A stretch of DNA of 64,000 nucleotides from Hygrocybe punicea (GCA_963556145.1 OY744467.1:5208001-5272000), one strand, 5' to 3'; shown: positions 33,273 through 45,521, counted from the first letter of the stretch. Notes: generated by a model from the letters alone, not told the origin. Program-made: numbers and translations.

Positions 33273-35693
33273 ATGACTTCAAGTTCAAACTCACCGTCGA
33301 CACTGTTGTCTGCGATCCAGAAGTTCAAATCTCTGGAGGAGCTGCCAAGTCATGCACATCACCCTTTTGCGGCGTCTTCTGAAGGGTCTTCAGCCCTCCT
33401 GCGGGAATTAGTGGACACTTTGGACCAGATATCACATTCCCTGGATAGCTTCTCGTCGGCACCAATGTCTAATCCGAAATTAGTTTCTATCCTTAGGCAG
33501 CAAGGCGCCATGTCGCACAATCTCCATACGATCGTCGGCTCCTTCTTTGTCATGACCACAACGTCTAATCCTAATACTGTATTAACAGTCAGAACGAACG
33601 ATTGGCCAATCTATCGAGATGTTGGGGAATCGACCTGCACCAAACTACGGAGAAGACATTCCTTTGGACAAGACACTTATTGCTGAATGGTGTATTGAGA
33701 GACTCGAAGCTTGGGCCGCGTCTGTGAAAATGGAGACATTTAAAGATAGACATGAGGGCCGGGTCGTTGTGGTTCTAGGGGGAAAGGTTCTTGTTGTCGA
33801 CGTCGACTTCGCTGTTGAAAATACTGATCCTCATATGCCGAGGATAGACGTTGCTGGTGTTAAGACGTCCTATGCTTTTCCTAATGGCGTATCAAGCTCC
33901 GCCGCGGAAAGTTCGACCTCTCTGGAGGCTTTGCTGGCGAGCAGTATTCAAGCGTTCTGTGCCGAAGTCCGAAAGAACGAGGATTCGCGGCAGCCTCAAG
34001 AAGCTGCTCGGCTGGGCAAATTGGTCGTGGATAATCTCAATTACCTTATGATACTCGATAAATTGGCCTTTAGGAAGGAAGACGGTGGTGTACGGTGGTT
34101 TGTTGGCGTGCATCAACTCGGTTTGACAGCCGAAAAGATTGCAAAGTCTGAAGCACTGTCTGTTGCTTCGTGCGTTTTGCGAATACCTTTTTGTATTCTC
34201 CATAATGAGGCATTTGGTGCTGCAGGTCGTTATCCGTCTCTCATGCGCCGCTGGATATCTATTTGCTTCGCTCGCACGCCCTCCCCCTGCCGTATCTAAC
34301 CTCCCCCTCTATATCTTTCCTCACGTATATATCCACTCAGGCTTATTTGTCCCTCCTGCGTTCATCACCATCACCCGTCCAAGCTAGTTCTGGTTCTCTA
34401 CCAATCGATATACCCCTCTCACATCTCCGACAACAGTTGTCTGTTTATCCTCGTCTCCGTGGAACAACCATAGCGAGACTCTCCCTAGCTCCAGTCTCCA
34501 ACCAATCGTATCCCCCATCAATATCTATGACCTCCCTTGACTCTCGGCCCACATTTCCCCTTGCCCCGGGCGTTGACGTCGATCATACCTTTCCGCAATG
34601 CGTTAATTCGGACTCATTGATAGACGAAGCTGGCACAACGGAAAGTAGCAGTCAACACACTTGGATCCTCGACTTTACAGAAGCTGGAAAATATTCCGGC
34701 GTCGTTATGAGTCAATCGAGGATGAGGGATATTGAGCTAGTTATAAATCCTTTCAGCGTAATGAACCAGATGAATGAGGTTGGTATGATGTCGTTTGGCA
34801 CGGGAAGTTGGGTTGATCTTCTCGTACGATCTATTTGTTATCATTGATTCCGAGCACGAATTTCTGATTATCTCTTTCTCAGTTGAATCCTATAAACCCA
34901 GTATCTCCGGAGCGATACACAACTTTATATGTACGTTGATCTCCATTTTCCGGGGCTCGGAATCCTGATAGTTCGATCTGTAAAGCGATCGCCCACTGCC
35001 GCTCACCCTCCCCTGCAGTTGCGCTTGATATCACCAGAAGAACCAGGATTTTTGCTGGAAAGGGTGAGGGTGCAAAATTTGAAGGAAGTTTGGGCTATCT
35101 TGGAGGTATGTCTTACTTAACCATACGTCTTGTTTTCCGTCTTATCGTTCGTCCTGGTAGGTTGTGAGGGAACAATGTTGGTTGAATGAGATCCTCAACG
35201 GTTGTCAATGGGTGGCTGAAGGTTTGACGATGGCGAATTTTGAGATGGCGCAAGAGGGTGAAGCCACTGCTGAGGAATTGCAAGCTGTTCTCGACGGTGA
35301 TTCTTTACTTCATTCCCTGAGAACAATCGTTGATCGAATACGACACCAGGCACTGTTATACCGCGGAAAATCCCCGTGAATGTTTACCTCCCATCCCACA
35401 GTGAATCCTCACACACACTTTTTGACACGACCACCCTCGACGCGACATCTATGAATCATATGCCGACGCACCGTCCCAGGATCGTCATGACATCGCCTGA
35501 GCGCCCGCCAATATCTGGACTGGTAGAAGTCACTGTTGTGTACGACGAGACGCGGCCTCGTGGAATCGGTGTGGAAGTCCGTGGGGCGTTGGGTACAGAT
35601 TTCAAGGCAGGTGTATTAGAGGAGATATCTAGAAGGGGAGGGACATTAGGGTTGTCTGGAAAAGTGTGGGCGAATGCTCACAGATCTTCCTAA
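33273..35693 (+). CDS. MED1: Mediator complex subunit 1 (MED1)-like protein
   Basis: MED1 is a subunit of Mediator, the bridge between activators and RNA polymerase II in the nucleus. Proposed exons: 33273-33533 (intron 1 uncertain, best 33534-33588 and no later than 33618), 33589-34169, 34226-34823, 34883-34930, 35019-35105, 35161-35296 and 35350-35693. All but the first junction have good splice signals and keep frame. Family-like segments: DKTLIAEWCIERLEAWA, VVVLGGKVLVVDVDF, ARLGKLVVDNLNYLMILDKL, ALPLPYLTSPSISF, VREQCWLNEIL, KIPVNVYLPS and VMTSPERPPISGLVEV. These match what I know of basidiomycete MED1; the call rests on memory of the family, not a search. No premature stop. The start ATG is 70 bp downstream of the Helitron end, so the native promoter has been displaced or replaced. 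The first intron donor (GTCGGC) is atypical. Confidence 0.75.
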
Positions 35694-36747
35694 GGGCATC
35701 CTCGTATAATGGCGTTGCTAATGGAGATAGAGCCAATGAACCGGGGAGCATATTCACCCACGCGGTTGATTTGTATACTTGAAGGCAATCCAATCTTCAT
35801 GTGCTGGGTATAGGGAAACGTTGCAGCTCTATCCTTCAAGTTGATCTAAAGACCATTTCACCTTCGCCGTTGTCTACAATGGTATCCGCAAAGTCCCAGT
35901 CCAACACGCACATTTGGATGACAAACCTTCAACTCTGGTTTGACATGTAGAACCCCAATTGCATTGGAGAAGTGCCTTAATCCCCAGGCAACCGGCCTTG
36001 GCCAGTACTCAATAGAGGTTTATGTCGTTCTGTCATACTCCTGAGCGCTGTGCGTTTGTCCGAAGCTGGCGATCAGCGCTCAGCGCTCAGTCTCCGCAAG
36101 CGTATGATAAACCTTGATGATCTAAGAGTCGCTCTTAGAAAAACCGAGGTTTGGTATGGTGTGAACGCCCAATGTCGCCCATGTCTCCGATTGCAAAGGT
36201 TTTCATTGCTCATTGCACTGGTTGGAACGAAACATTCACACTCAATGTACTATGTTTTATTTTGCTGGGTGGCCTATCGATCCAAGGAATGTAATATTCC
36301 CTTCCGGAGGATTCACGCTACTAGAGAAACTGTGGATGGGTTGGTATTGTGAGTCACAAGTTTTTTTGTTTCAAGTTGATCGATCGGTTCTCGCGCGCTA
36401 GCAACGTTCGCTGGTACTCGCCATTCACATGGTCTGCCAAGATACAGCCATGTGAACATTGTATACGCCAAGCACGCCCGCGTACTACTGTTTTAGTATG
36501 AACCTACGTGGGTCGCGGCATTACTTACTGCCCAAGCGCTGCTCAGTTTGGTTTTTGCAGAGACGGAGATACAGGTTGAATTCTATGATTATGGCAGCTC
36601 CTTGTATGGAAGCTTCCAAGAAACATAATATTGATTTTTCTGACCGTCATCACTACTTAGGAATTTTCCATCAAACACACGTGCATCGCCGTTCCACTTT
36701 CCCCGAGTTAAACCTGCGCTTAACCGCGGTGCCTTGACCTGAAAACT
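35694..36747. other. Intergenic region between the MED1-like and RNase T2 genes
   Basis: About 1.1 kb. A short decayed coding trace may exist near 36040-36360 (a frame reading LDDLRVALRKTEVWYG, and another reading IGWNETFTLNV that recalls a C2-domain strand). Frames are broken and I do not call a gene. The rest shows nothing. Confidence 0.4.
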
Positions 36748-36755
36748 TATAAATA
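36748..36755 (+). promoter_or_regulatory. TATA box of the RNase T2 gene
   Basis: TATAAATA lies 51-58 bases upstream of the ATG at 36806, a normal spacing for a fungal TATA-driven, inducible secreted-enzyme gene. Confidence 0.5.
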
Positions 36756-36805
36756 CAATCTCAAAAGCCTCAGTAAGCCTTTTTGTGTCTGCACTCTATC
36801 CAGTT

Positions 36806-38270
36806 ATGCCCAAATTGTTCACCACAGTCCTCGTCGCTGCTTTGGCAGGATGGACCCTCGCCACCCACTCAGTTACACCTCCCAGTTCTCAGCATTTCTT
36901 CGGGACAGTACCTTCCAGTTGTCCGTCAAAGGGAGCAATCTCTTGCCACAATACTACGGTCGAAGGGAACTCTTGCTGTTTTGAAGCTCCTGGGGTATGA
37001 TTGGTCTTTCGCAGTGGAATATAACTCATCAATATTTTCTCACTGAAATCAGGGTCTTCTGTTGTTGACCCAGGTACGCCAATTACCGTGTGTTTTTAGC
37101 CGTGTGCATATCAAAGGCGTTAGCTCTGGGACACAAACCCATCTACAGGCCCCGATGACAGCTGGACCATTCACGGTGTGTATATTTCTGTGTTCAATGT
37201 AAAATATACCTTAGTGACGCATTGTTTCAAGGATTATGGCCGGATAAGTAGGTTTGCTGACTATGTCTTCACGCTCGTAACTAGACAGAGTTCCGCCTTC
37301 TCATCTACAGTTGTGATGGCACTTACGAAAGTAATTGTGATCCTTCGAGGGACTACCCCGATATCGCCAGTGTAAGTTCTTTCATCGACTAACTCACATT
37401 CCTTTATTTATCTTTCTCCTGTAACCCATAGCTACTTACTGATCAAGGTGCTGGTGATACCCTCGCTTTCATGGAAACAGTAAGAACTTGAATTCCTTTT
37501 GAGAATTAGTAGCTTAGCTTGTGCTAGTATTGGGTTGATCTCCATGGCAAAAACGAACAATTCTGGCAGGTGAGGTTGATTAATCATATCAACTGACTAC
37601 TCTCTGACATTGGTATTCCAAAGCATGAGTGGTCCAAGCACGGAACTTGTTACAGGTAAGGTTACCGCACCTTACTGTTAGTCTTTCTTGAGATTAATGT
37701 TACATTTTCTTAGCACCCTACAACGCGAATGTCTACCTGATGACAGTCCCGCTGGCGCTGAGGTATAGCAAATACCCTTTCTATGTATCTTTTAGCGAAT
37801 TTCTTCCAGGCTGTCGCATTCTTCAAGACCGTCGTTGCTTTGTTCCAGGTTCGTATCCCTACAAATCCAGCCTGTTTCCAAACCAACAACGTTCTTAGAC
37901 TCTTCCGACCTACACCTGGCTTGCGGATCAAGGCATTAGTCCGTCGCAGAGTGACTCTTACACTCGGTCAGACATCTTGTCGGCTCTTGCATCCAAATCC
38001 GGGGTGAGTGTAAGGACTGTTTCATTTGGACACACCCTTTAGTTTCGTGCAGGGTCCGGCTCCTGTTCTCGATTGTAAGCACGGTGCGTTGACATCCATC
38101 AGCTGGTATTTCAACGTCAAGGGATCCGTCATGGATGGAAATTTCATTCCGACTGGTATATATATTTTTTCACCAGCTTCGAGTGCTTCTTCCTGAATTT
38201 GGCCAACCCTCCAGATGCCCCACATGGCGGAAAGTGCCCTGCTCACGGTATCAAGTACCATGTCAAATAA
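36806..38270 (+). CDS. Secreted ribonuclease T2, 270 aa, 13 exons
   Basis: RNase T2 cleaves RNA through 2',3'-cyclic phosphates, here outside the cell or in the vacuole. A signal peptide (MPKLFTTVLVAALAGWTLA) is followed by the T2 fold. Active-site block CAS I is HGLWPD (across exons 3-4), with CDGTYESNCDPSR in exon 5, and CAS II is HEWSKHGTCYS (exons 8-9). Cysteines sit at the usual disulfide positions. The C-terminal strand VKGSVMDGNF is followed by a short tail ending KYHVK. Exons: 36806-36994, 37053-37073, 37124-37175, 37231-37246, 37311-37371, 37432-37479, 37528-37569, 37624-37655, 37714-37762, 37810-37848, 37899-38003, 38053-38155, 38215-38270. They sum to 813 nt in one frame with no stop. 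Two exons are only 16 and 21 nt. All catalytic residues are present, so it should be active. Confidence 0.93.
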
Positions 38271-38557
38271 ATGTGGTCTGGCATGTGAATCGTTGAATAT
38301 TGCCATCTTTCTGCTCTTTTTTTTTGAACGATCATTCCGACTTGAATAGCAACAGCAAATGTTGTAAATGTCGCACAGAAAAATTCCTTTCATCATGTTA
38401 GATGTGGTAAGGTGCTCGTAACAGGGTGATCAAGCTAAATCATCAATATAAGGCTAAGACCACGTACAATTGCGAATAATTGTTCAACCAAGGTTCTTCC
38501 TCAACGTGATGTTGCGAATATAATAGTGAAGCAAACTACCAATACATGAACGTAGGA
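38271..38557. other. 3' intergenic region between convergent RNase T2 and uL11 genes
   Basis: AT-rich, about 290 bp shared by two convergent 3' ends. No other gene seen. Confidence 0.5.
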
Positions 38558-39229
38558 CTATTCATCTGGTACCTCCAGCTCTCCTGAGTTGATACTGTCA
38601 ATGACATCATGAGGAGGCCGACCATCAACCGTGCACCCGATACTTTGGGCAGTGCCCAGAATCTCTTTTACACACCCAGCCAAGTCCTTCGCCAAAGATT
38701 TTGGCCTCATCTTCCGTGCAATGTCAAATATTTCATCTAATGAAACATTGCCTGAATGTTTGATGTTTTTCTCCTTTTTACGATCACGTGGTGGTTCTGC
38801 AGGCATGCGAGAATCAATTAAATATGTAGGCTCGATGGGGAGACTGGGGCTTACCCTTCAGCGCACGGATCACCAGAGAGGAGGCGGAAGGAACGACAGC
38901 GACCGCAGCTTGCCGATTTTGGATGGTCAGTTGAACTGTTACGCGTAGGCCTTTCCACTCCGCCGTTGCCTTTGCGATATCCTCTCCGACCTTCTTCGGT
39001 GACTATAATGCAATGAAAAATGCTATTAGGAAACAGTCTGTGATTGGCAGTGTTTGAATATGCGCACCAGACCGAGAGGTCCAATTTTTGGGGCTAGTGC
39101 AGACGAGGCACCGATTTCCCCACCCGTTGCCCGCAAGTATATTATCTTGATTTCATTTGGGTCCTAATGAATGGAAGGTCAGAGGCATCTCCGCCAGTGT
39201 CAGTCAGTACTGACAAGTTTGGGGGCCAT
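38558..39229 (-). CDS. RPL12: Large-subunit ribosomal protein uL11 (60S L12), 165 aa
   Basis: uL11 sits at the base of the ribosomal P-stalk and helps form the GTPase-associated centre with 28S rRNA. Four exons on the minus strand: 39229-39215 (five residues, MAPKL), 39163-39068, 39002-38855 and 38796-38558. All borders are canonical and the total is 498 nt in frame. The N-terminal domain has the conserved [18 protein letters not shown], with a linker at [11 protein letters not shown]. The C-terminal rRNA-binding domain is [14 protein letters not shown] through [16 protein letters not shown], ending INSGELEVP. Length equals that of other eukaryotic uL11 proteins. It is divergent to the cyclin gene, whose start lies 239 bp away, so they may share a promoter region. 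Intact housekeeping gene. Confidence 0.96.
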
Positions 39230-39468
39230 TGCGGTGGAGGTTGTGGTTGAGGACTGGGGATGTTGAGGACTGGGGATGGCAGAAACTAGATTCAGAAGCC
39301 GATCTTAAACTGTACAGGACCCGGCACCGGCCAAAACCAAGCCGACTGGGTACCTTTATTCCTCGATTTTTCCTGTTACTTTTATTCCTCGATTTCTCCT
39401 GTTAGTGCTGCGCTGCGAGCTTGCGAAAAAAAGGGAACAGCGGAGGCAAAACCCAATGAGATGGATGA
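39230..39468. promoter_or_regulatory. Bidirectional promoter region (uL11 left, cyclin right)
   Basis: 239 bp between two divergent start codons. It holds two tandem copies of TTTATTCCTCGATTTYTCCTGTTA (about 39355-39404) and two of GAGGACTGGGGATG (about 39249-39281). These direct repeats are candidate factor sites; the binding protein is unknown. Confidence 0.5.
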
Positions 39469-40638
39469 ATGGACTCCTCAGGAAGGGTCGAGTTACCGGC
39501 CACCTTTGAGCAAGCTCACATCGACAATCTTGCCCTCCTAATCGGTGAGTATTCTATACCTCTTCCAACTTCTTCCGCGACCGTTGAACCGATATATTCA
39601 CACACACCAAAGCTGATATGCTGGAGCGCTTGATGGCACACAATGATCGGATCCCTTTACTTCCGTGAGTGTCAACCCATTGTGGCATATCCAAATTTCG
39701 ATCTTGGTTCTTGGTTTGTCTTTGTGTCTTTTGAGGGCAGGGAAAGCCTTACCCGATTCCATTCGCGTTCAGCGCCAAGCATCTCCGTTTTAGATTATTT
39801 GAAACGAATAGTGAAATTCACGAATGTCGAGGTACGTTTTACTGGTTTTTTTTTGTCGGTAGCCAGGGTACTGTGGTGGCGGTGGTGTTCCATGGAAATC
39901 TGCCGGTGCTCGCACAGTAATTGAATTCATGTTTCTTTGCAATACCACAGAAGTCCTGTCTCTTGATCACCTTGCATTACATCGATCAGATATGCGCGCG
40001 ACTCCCTCTTTTCACACTCTCATCTCTCACCTGCCATCGCTTCATCATTGCCTCCATCACGGTTGCCAGCAAGGGCCTCTGTGACGTATTCTGCACCAAT
40101 GGTTTATATGCCAGAGTGGGTGGCATCTCATTGAACGAACTGAATATGTTGGAGAGGGAATTCCTCCAAGCGATCGACTGGCGACTCATGGTTAGTCCTC
40201 CTCGAGCATTTCCTTGTTATCATCTGATTCACATCTCCCACATTCTGTTCTACATACCGATTCATATTAATAATGTCATTACCACAGTGCACCCGTGAAG
40301 TCCTCCAAGAATACTATGTCAATCTCGTCAGGACACACAGCAATAATCAGTTCATTATCATCGGGACCAGCCCTTCAGGCAACGTATCCCCCTGCTCCGA
40401 CAGCGACATGGATAATAATAATATAGATAATGGGGGAGCCACGTCCCGTCCGCCATCGCCAGCCGAGATGCCCACCCAGCGCAGCCACGTACGCGCTAGT
40501 TGGTATCATCGTCCCTCCGCATCCGCTCAGGACGCAGTCGTCGTCGACTCTACTCCGGAAGTCTCGCGCCGCCCAACGATCGAGCAAAACATGGCGTTTG
40601 CCGCTCTCCAGGAGTCGTTGGGACGGCACATGGAGTAA
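39469..40638 (+). CDS. PHO80-like (Pho85-type) cyclin, 269 aa
   Basis: Cyclins of the PHO80 family bind a Pho85-like CDK and control phosphate and nutrient responses, morphogenesis or glycogen metabolism. Exons 39469-39544, 39613-39664, 39741-39831, 39951-40190 and 40288-40638 sum to 810 nt in one frame with canonical introns. The cyclin box runs from LIADMLERLMAHND through FHSRSAPSISVLDYLKRI, LITLHYIDQIC, HRFIIASITVASKGLCD and YARVGGISLNELNMLEREFL to the IDWRL end. A low-complexity, Ser/Asp-rich C-terminal tail of about 100 residues follows. I chose ATG 39469 because the earlier ATGs at 39456, 39461 and 39465 are out of frame. Intact; the partner kinase is not in this window. Confidence 0.9.
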
Positions 40639-41338
40639 GAAGAATACAAGTTTACGAAAATTCATTTTTTGTTTATTTTGTTGAAAGATAACCGCTTTTT
40701 TTCTCAACGGCACACTTGATAGGTGCATAAGATTTGGCCATGTCTCCATGCTCAACCATATGGAAAGCAGTGACACCGGCCATGATGTAACTGAGTTTGA
40801 AAATATAACTAAGGACAAACAAAAGTAACACAACCAAACATTCAAATGTATCTGAGCCTCTAGTGACTGTGTTTTCTGATAAATAAATATTGGAAAAATT
40901 ATGATATACTCCTATGCTATTCTACAATTATTCCTGCAAGATGTAAGTGATATAAGCAGTATTATATGCAAAATAAAGTGAAAATGACCAAATTCAGCAA
41001 AATCATGAAGTTTTTGCTTTCATTTAGGTCAAATACAATTTCTATTGCTTGGTTCTTGCAGAGACTATTGTACAATAGCTGTTTGGGAGTACATCGTAAT
41101 TTTTCTGGGATTTAGCTGTTAAAATGCCTTCAGAATTCAAGCTTTACAATGAAAAACACTCATACTTTAGGTATGAAGGTGCCATCTCCAACAGCAGTTG
41201 AGGTGGTCAGTCCTCATTATACTTGTTGTCCAGGGCTGGACAATAATGGTAGTTGCAGGGGGAAAGTTGGAAGGTGAGAGTTCTGGGAGTGTACCTGGGG
41301 CCAATATGTAAGTGCCCCTCTAGTGTTTCCACAGCTAT
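40639..41338. other. AT-rich intergenic stretch
   Basis: Flank between the host-gene island and the next transposon nest. No gene or clear repeat identified. Confidence 0.45.
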
Positions 41339-41766
41339 GACCAATGTTTTTCAATATCATTCCTAATAAAATGGCTAAAATTACAGGAATATTTGAGCAT
41401 GTACAGTGTTAAATGGCTCCTTTGAACACTACCAGTCCTTTGAACACCCTAAAATAATTGATTCTGTACTGATTTCTACTGCTAAAAAGTGTTCTAATTC
41501 CTTCAGTGTATCATCTGAACCCATCTAGATATTAATTTTTATTCATAACTATGAATAAAATTAGGAACTGAAGATTCACAAAGCAGAGAGAAATCTGATC
41601 ACTTTTTTGAACACTAATGTTTTGGTCATAAAACATTCAAATATTCATTGATTTCTTTGAAAATTGGTATGAGTGGTCTTTAAATATATGAGCAAATTTT
41701 GGTCTATTCAGATTTTGTTCAAGATAATTGGCTACCTGTAGCATTTTAGGTTAATTTTTTGTGTTC

Positions 41767-43437
41767 TGTTACGGATCGCTTCTACAGCGGGCTCCGGCAA
41801 CAATCAACTTAACTAGGGATCGGATTCCAGAGGAGAGGACAGCAGTTTTCATTGTTGCTTATAGCTAAGACAACACTGCTAAGAGGGGGGATTCATGGTA
41901 CAATGTCATTGCGAACCGTGGGGGTTACCCAAGATAAGGGGGTCTGCCCCAAGAACCAGACTAAACGTAAGGAAAGGAAAAGAAGAAAAAGTCCGAACCA
42001 ACAACAAGAACAGTACATATAGTGGCTGGTCTTGAGGGGAGGTAAATAGGAATACAACCATGAAGCCACAACATGTCCAACTCTACCATGTGTTCACCAT
42101 GAGGCGTACATGAGGCGTCCTCATGTCGATGTTCTCGCGATCCAACTGGAGGCCCGGGTGTCGTTGAGGATAGAAGAGGTCCGGATGACTCGGATGATTT
42201 GTCATCGGATCATGTGACATGCAGAATTGCCAATTCGGGGTCTACACTTGCTGTAACAGGCAAGTGCGCAGTTTGGCAAGTGCGTTGCACGGTCGGGTCA
42301 AAGATGGGTATCGTCCAGTGTGGGGTTGGTGAAGGGAATGTCTTGAGGTGGTGTGGATGTAACAGCAAAGTCGGCATGAAAGAAAACAAAGGAATGTGCG
42401 GAAGGAAAACCAACAAGGACGGTGGGCTAGTCGAGATCAGACATGTGAACAGCATAAGCTGTACCGGATGACGATGTCTGTGTTGATGACGTGTCGAGGA
42501 GCGGTGTCTTGTCCTGTTCATGGAACAATAGGGTCCATCTGATGTTGGTATCATCCAAGAAAGGGTATCGTTGTAAATGAATGTGGGAGGTAACAAGGTT
42601 ATGGATAAAAATGGATAAAGGAATGTGGGTCCAGGTGTCGAGTCATGGCACAGGTGACAAGCTGTGGGAACAAGTCGTCGGGTACTGCATTGAAGCGGTG
42701 TCGTGTGAACAATAAACGATAGGGGTCGGGTCACTGTATTGGGAAGTCGTGTGGTCTATGGTCGAAGTTTGAATGTATGTGCTTCGGCGATGGTCGGCTT
42801 GGAGGGAACAGTGAATTGTCGTGTGATCGAGGATTGTTCAGAGTGCTCAAGCAGGTGAGGAATGTCGTCGGATCGTCAGGGAGGATAATGGTAGGCGCGG
42901 AATACGAAAGTGGAAACCATATATCCAAGAATGGCAATTGTCAATTACGTGTTGATATATTGTCGAGGTGGAAGTCGGAAGTATCGATGGCGGAAGGGTT
43001 TCGGTGCCGATGCCAAAGATAGATCATAACAAGGTAAAAACCGATCAGGAAGGTGATGGCGATGCTGCCAATGATGATTACGGTAATTAGCTGTGTTGGG
43101 AGTACAGCCATTGTAAATCGGTTTGTCGTGGGATGAAGTCAACAATATGTCAGGGCAAGGGAAAAGACAATAGCAATGATGTCCGTCGGCAAGGAGACTA
43201 TTCGGGTACAGCAAGGTCACGTGGGATATGTCCATGGTCGGTCTGGATTGTTCTAGAAGAAGGGGCAAAAAGAGAACAAGAATAAGAAAATACAAGGATG
43301 TCCAAATGAAGAAACAATGACGTTGAAAGGAAGACAAAGGACAAAAAGAAATGAAAAAGGAAGGTGTGCAGTGCAGAATCGTCATGGTGGGTAACGGAAT
43401 GGGCATCGGGGTTGGAAGCGGAGTTGGAAACGTAACA
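41767..43437 (-). repeat. LTR copy 1 of the large-LTR element (1,671 bp)
   Basis: TGTTACG...CGTAACA. The minus strand is pyrimidine-rich and gives a 174-codon open frame that is repeated in the other LTR. Its low-complexity composition argues against a protein. Confidence 0.9.
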
Positions 43438-44559
43438 ATACCCCCGGAACAAGGGGAATCGTCCCGATTAACCGGAAGAACAAAGAACAAGGGAAACAAA
43501 GAAAAAGGAAAAAAATACAAGGAAAGAACAGACAGTTTAACGACATGATCAAGGTCGGCAAGAAATCAAAGACATGAAGAAGGAAAAAATGTCAGTCCAA
43601 AGGTCATTGAATCATGAAGACGTTACTGAGTTACAAGGGTTTCAAAAGAAATATATCCGGGTTCGTCCAATTGTTTTTTTGTCATTTTTTGTCATTTTCA
43701 ATAATCAGGGGTTGTTGTTTCTTTGTCATTAAATCATCAAGGGTGTCGGGGTTGGAAGGAGTGAGGGGTTGTCGGGGTCCAGGTGGTTATTCAAGGTATG
43801 TCATAGTTTGATAACATTTCGGTTGTGTCGTCGGTCTGAAGGGGAGTAGGTGGTCGGCGTTTTGGGGATGAGGGGAGTTCTGGGTGTCAGAAGTTTATAG
43901 TCATTACGGACACTTGAATGGGCATAGATTTATATCATTTCAGATATCGGTGTTGTTGACTGATCGTGGATTTCCTACACTCAAATGGTGTGCGAGATTT
44001 CTTCATATTCCATGAATGCAACAGGGTCTGGTGTCGGTCAGAAGATGTTTGGGAATTCGGGATAAGGAAGATGAAAGAGTTGCCAGTTCCGAGTTATACA
44101 TTGGCAAAGGATTTCGGATGGGGATTCATTCTTCACTGTTTCTTTTTCTGGTGCATTTACTGCCATACTGGTCAGCAGCACATCGGGTTCCTTTCCACAT
44201 GGGATTGGAGGTCATTGGTTTGATAACCAGTATCCTTCTGGTTCAGTTCTGGTGTCCATAGACATCAAGGTTTGTTCTACGGCTTATAGCGATCATGCAT
44301 GCGTCTGGGGATCATAGATTTTATATCGTTTCGGATATTCATCTCTTATTTATATAGCTGGTGAGAGAACCTGCTGTTTCATCTCTTATTTGTATAGCCG
44401 GTGAGAGAACCTGCTACATGTTTCTCTATGGTCATGTTCCATCTGTCCATTCCATTTCTGTTTCTTCTCTTCTGTTTCTGGGTATTCTGTTTCTTCTTCT
44501 GGGTGTTTTTGTTGGTGTAAATAATGTCGAGGTCGTTTACATACAGGGGAAAGTCCATT

Positions 44560-45521
44560 CTATGAATCATACATGACGGGGGTGTATCCTTTCACAAACA
44601 ACATCAATCTCCAATCCAATCCATGGATGTCATTCTCCTTCCCCTTCACCATACGCTCATGCATTGCACGAAATAAGGCATGACGATGATAATCGGGTTC
44701 TTTGGTCCCATGTCTCGAGCGTTTGTTCTGCATGTTATGGCCGTCAGAACGGTGTGCACGGTCGAGTTTCTTTTTCTGGGATTGGGGAAGAAGTGGAGAG
44801 CGGCGACGTGACTGGGTTTGGAGCGAGACAAGAGGTGGAGAATACAACCATGCTCGGTATTCATCATCCATCTCTATATGCAGTCGGTGGGTTACTTTTC
44901 GAGGGGGTGTCGGGAGATCAGTGAGACTGTCCATGTACGCATCAAAGTCATCAATGGGAGGAGTCGGATGTTCTTCACCGCAAATGTTCACTGCACCAAA
45001 ATATAGCTCATTGTCCAGATCATCGAAGATAAAGGGTACGTCGAGACTCATTGTCGATGTCGACGGTGGGGACGGTGTCGAGGATGCTGGACGATACGTG
45101 TGTCACGATGATTCTGGGGTACGGGTGCAAGATGAGGAGCGGGGATGCGAACAACAAGTCGATGATGAGGAAGTTCCTCGTCCAAAATGTATTGGAGACG
45201 CTGGAGGAGGAATTGGCTTCGACGATTTCTTTGCTCAGTGATCCGTAGACCACCCAGGAGACGGTGTAATTCGTCAAGGACCGGTGTCACGGATCGTGGA
45301 AGGAAGACGAGGTGAGGAATGCGAGGATCGTTCCAGCTGATGTAGTCGACCCAGTCGTCAGGTCGGTTGAGGGGGAACCAGGCAAGATCACACTGCCACC
45401 AGCGACGGGCAGGCCACGGGTAGGGATGGCCTGGAGGGCAGAGGTTGGCCAGGGTGACGACAGGTGGGTGGTTTAAAGAAGTTTTCCGTCTTCGGTAATT
45501 ACCATGCCTCGTTGTCAGCAT
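44560..45521 (-). CDS. Two overlapping open frames of unknown function inside the large-LTR element
   Basis: ORF1 (45521-45048, 157 codons) and ORF2 (45051-44560, 163 codons) overlap by ATGA at 45051-45048, the layout used for stop-restart coupling. ORF1 contains ANLCPPGHPYPWPARRWW, YISWNDPRIPHLVFLPR and LHRLLGGLRITEQ. ORF2 has acidic and basic parts (DDEYRAWLYSPPL, KKLDRAHRSD, LFRAMHERMVKG). I recognise neither. They lie on the strand that I take as sense for the element, so they may be a residual Gag-like or accessory product, or chance frames. Low confidence. Confidence 0.3.

Noticed and set aside
36050..36400. Possible C2-domain fragment upstream of the RNase T2 gene
   Set aside because: Only a short phrase (WNETFTLNV) looks familiar. 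Frames are broken and no flanking exons fit.
42210..42734. 174-codon minus-strand ORF repeated in both LTRs of the large-LTR element (also 46941-47465)
   Set aside because: Low-complexity Pro/Ser/His/Thr composition from a pyrimidine-rich strand; identical only because the LTRs are identical. No domain.
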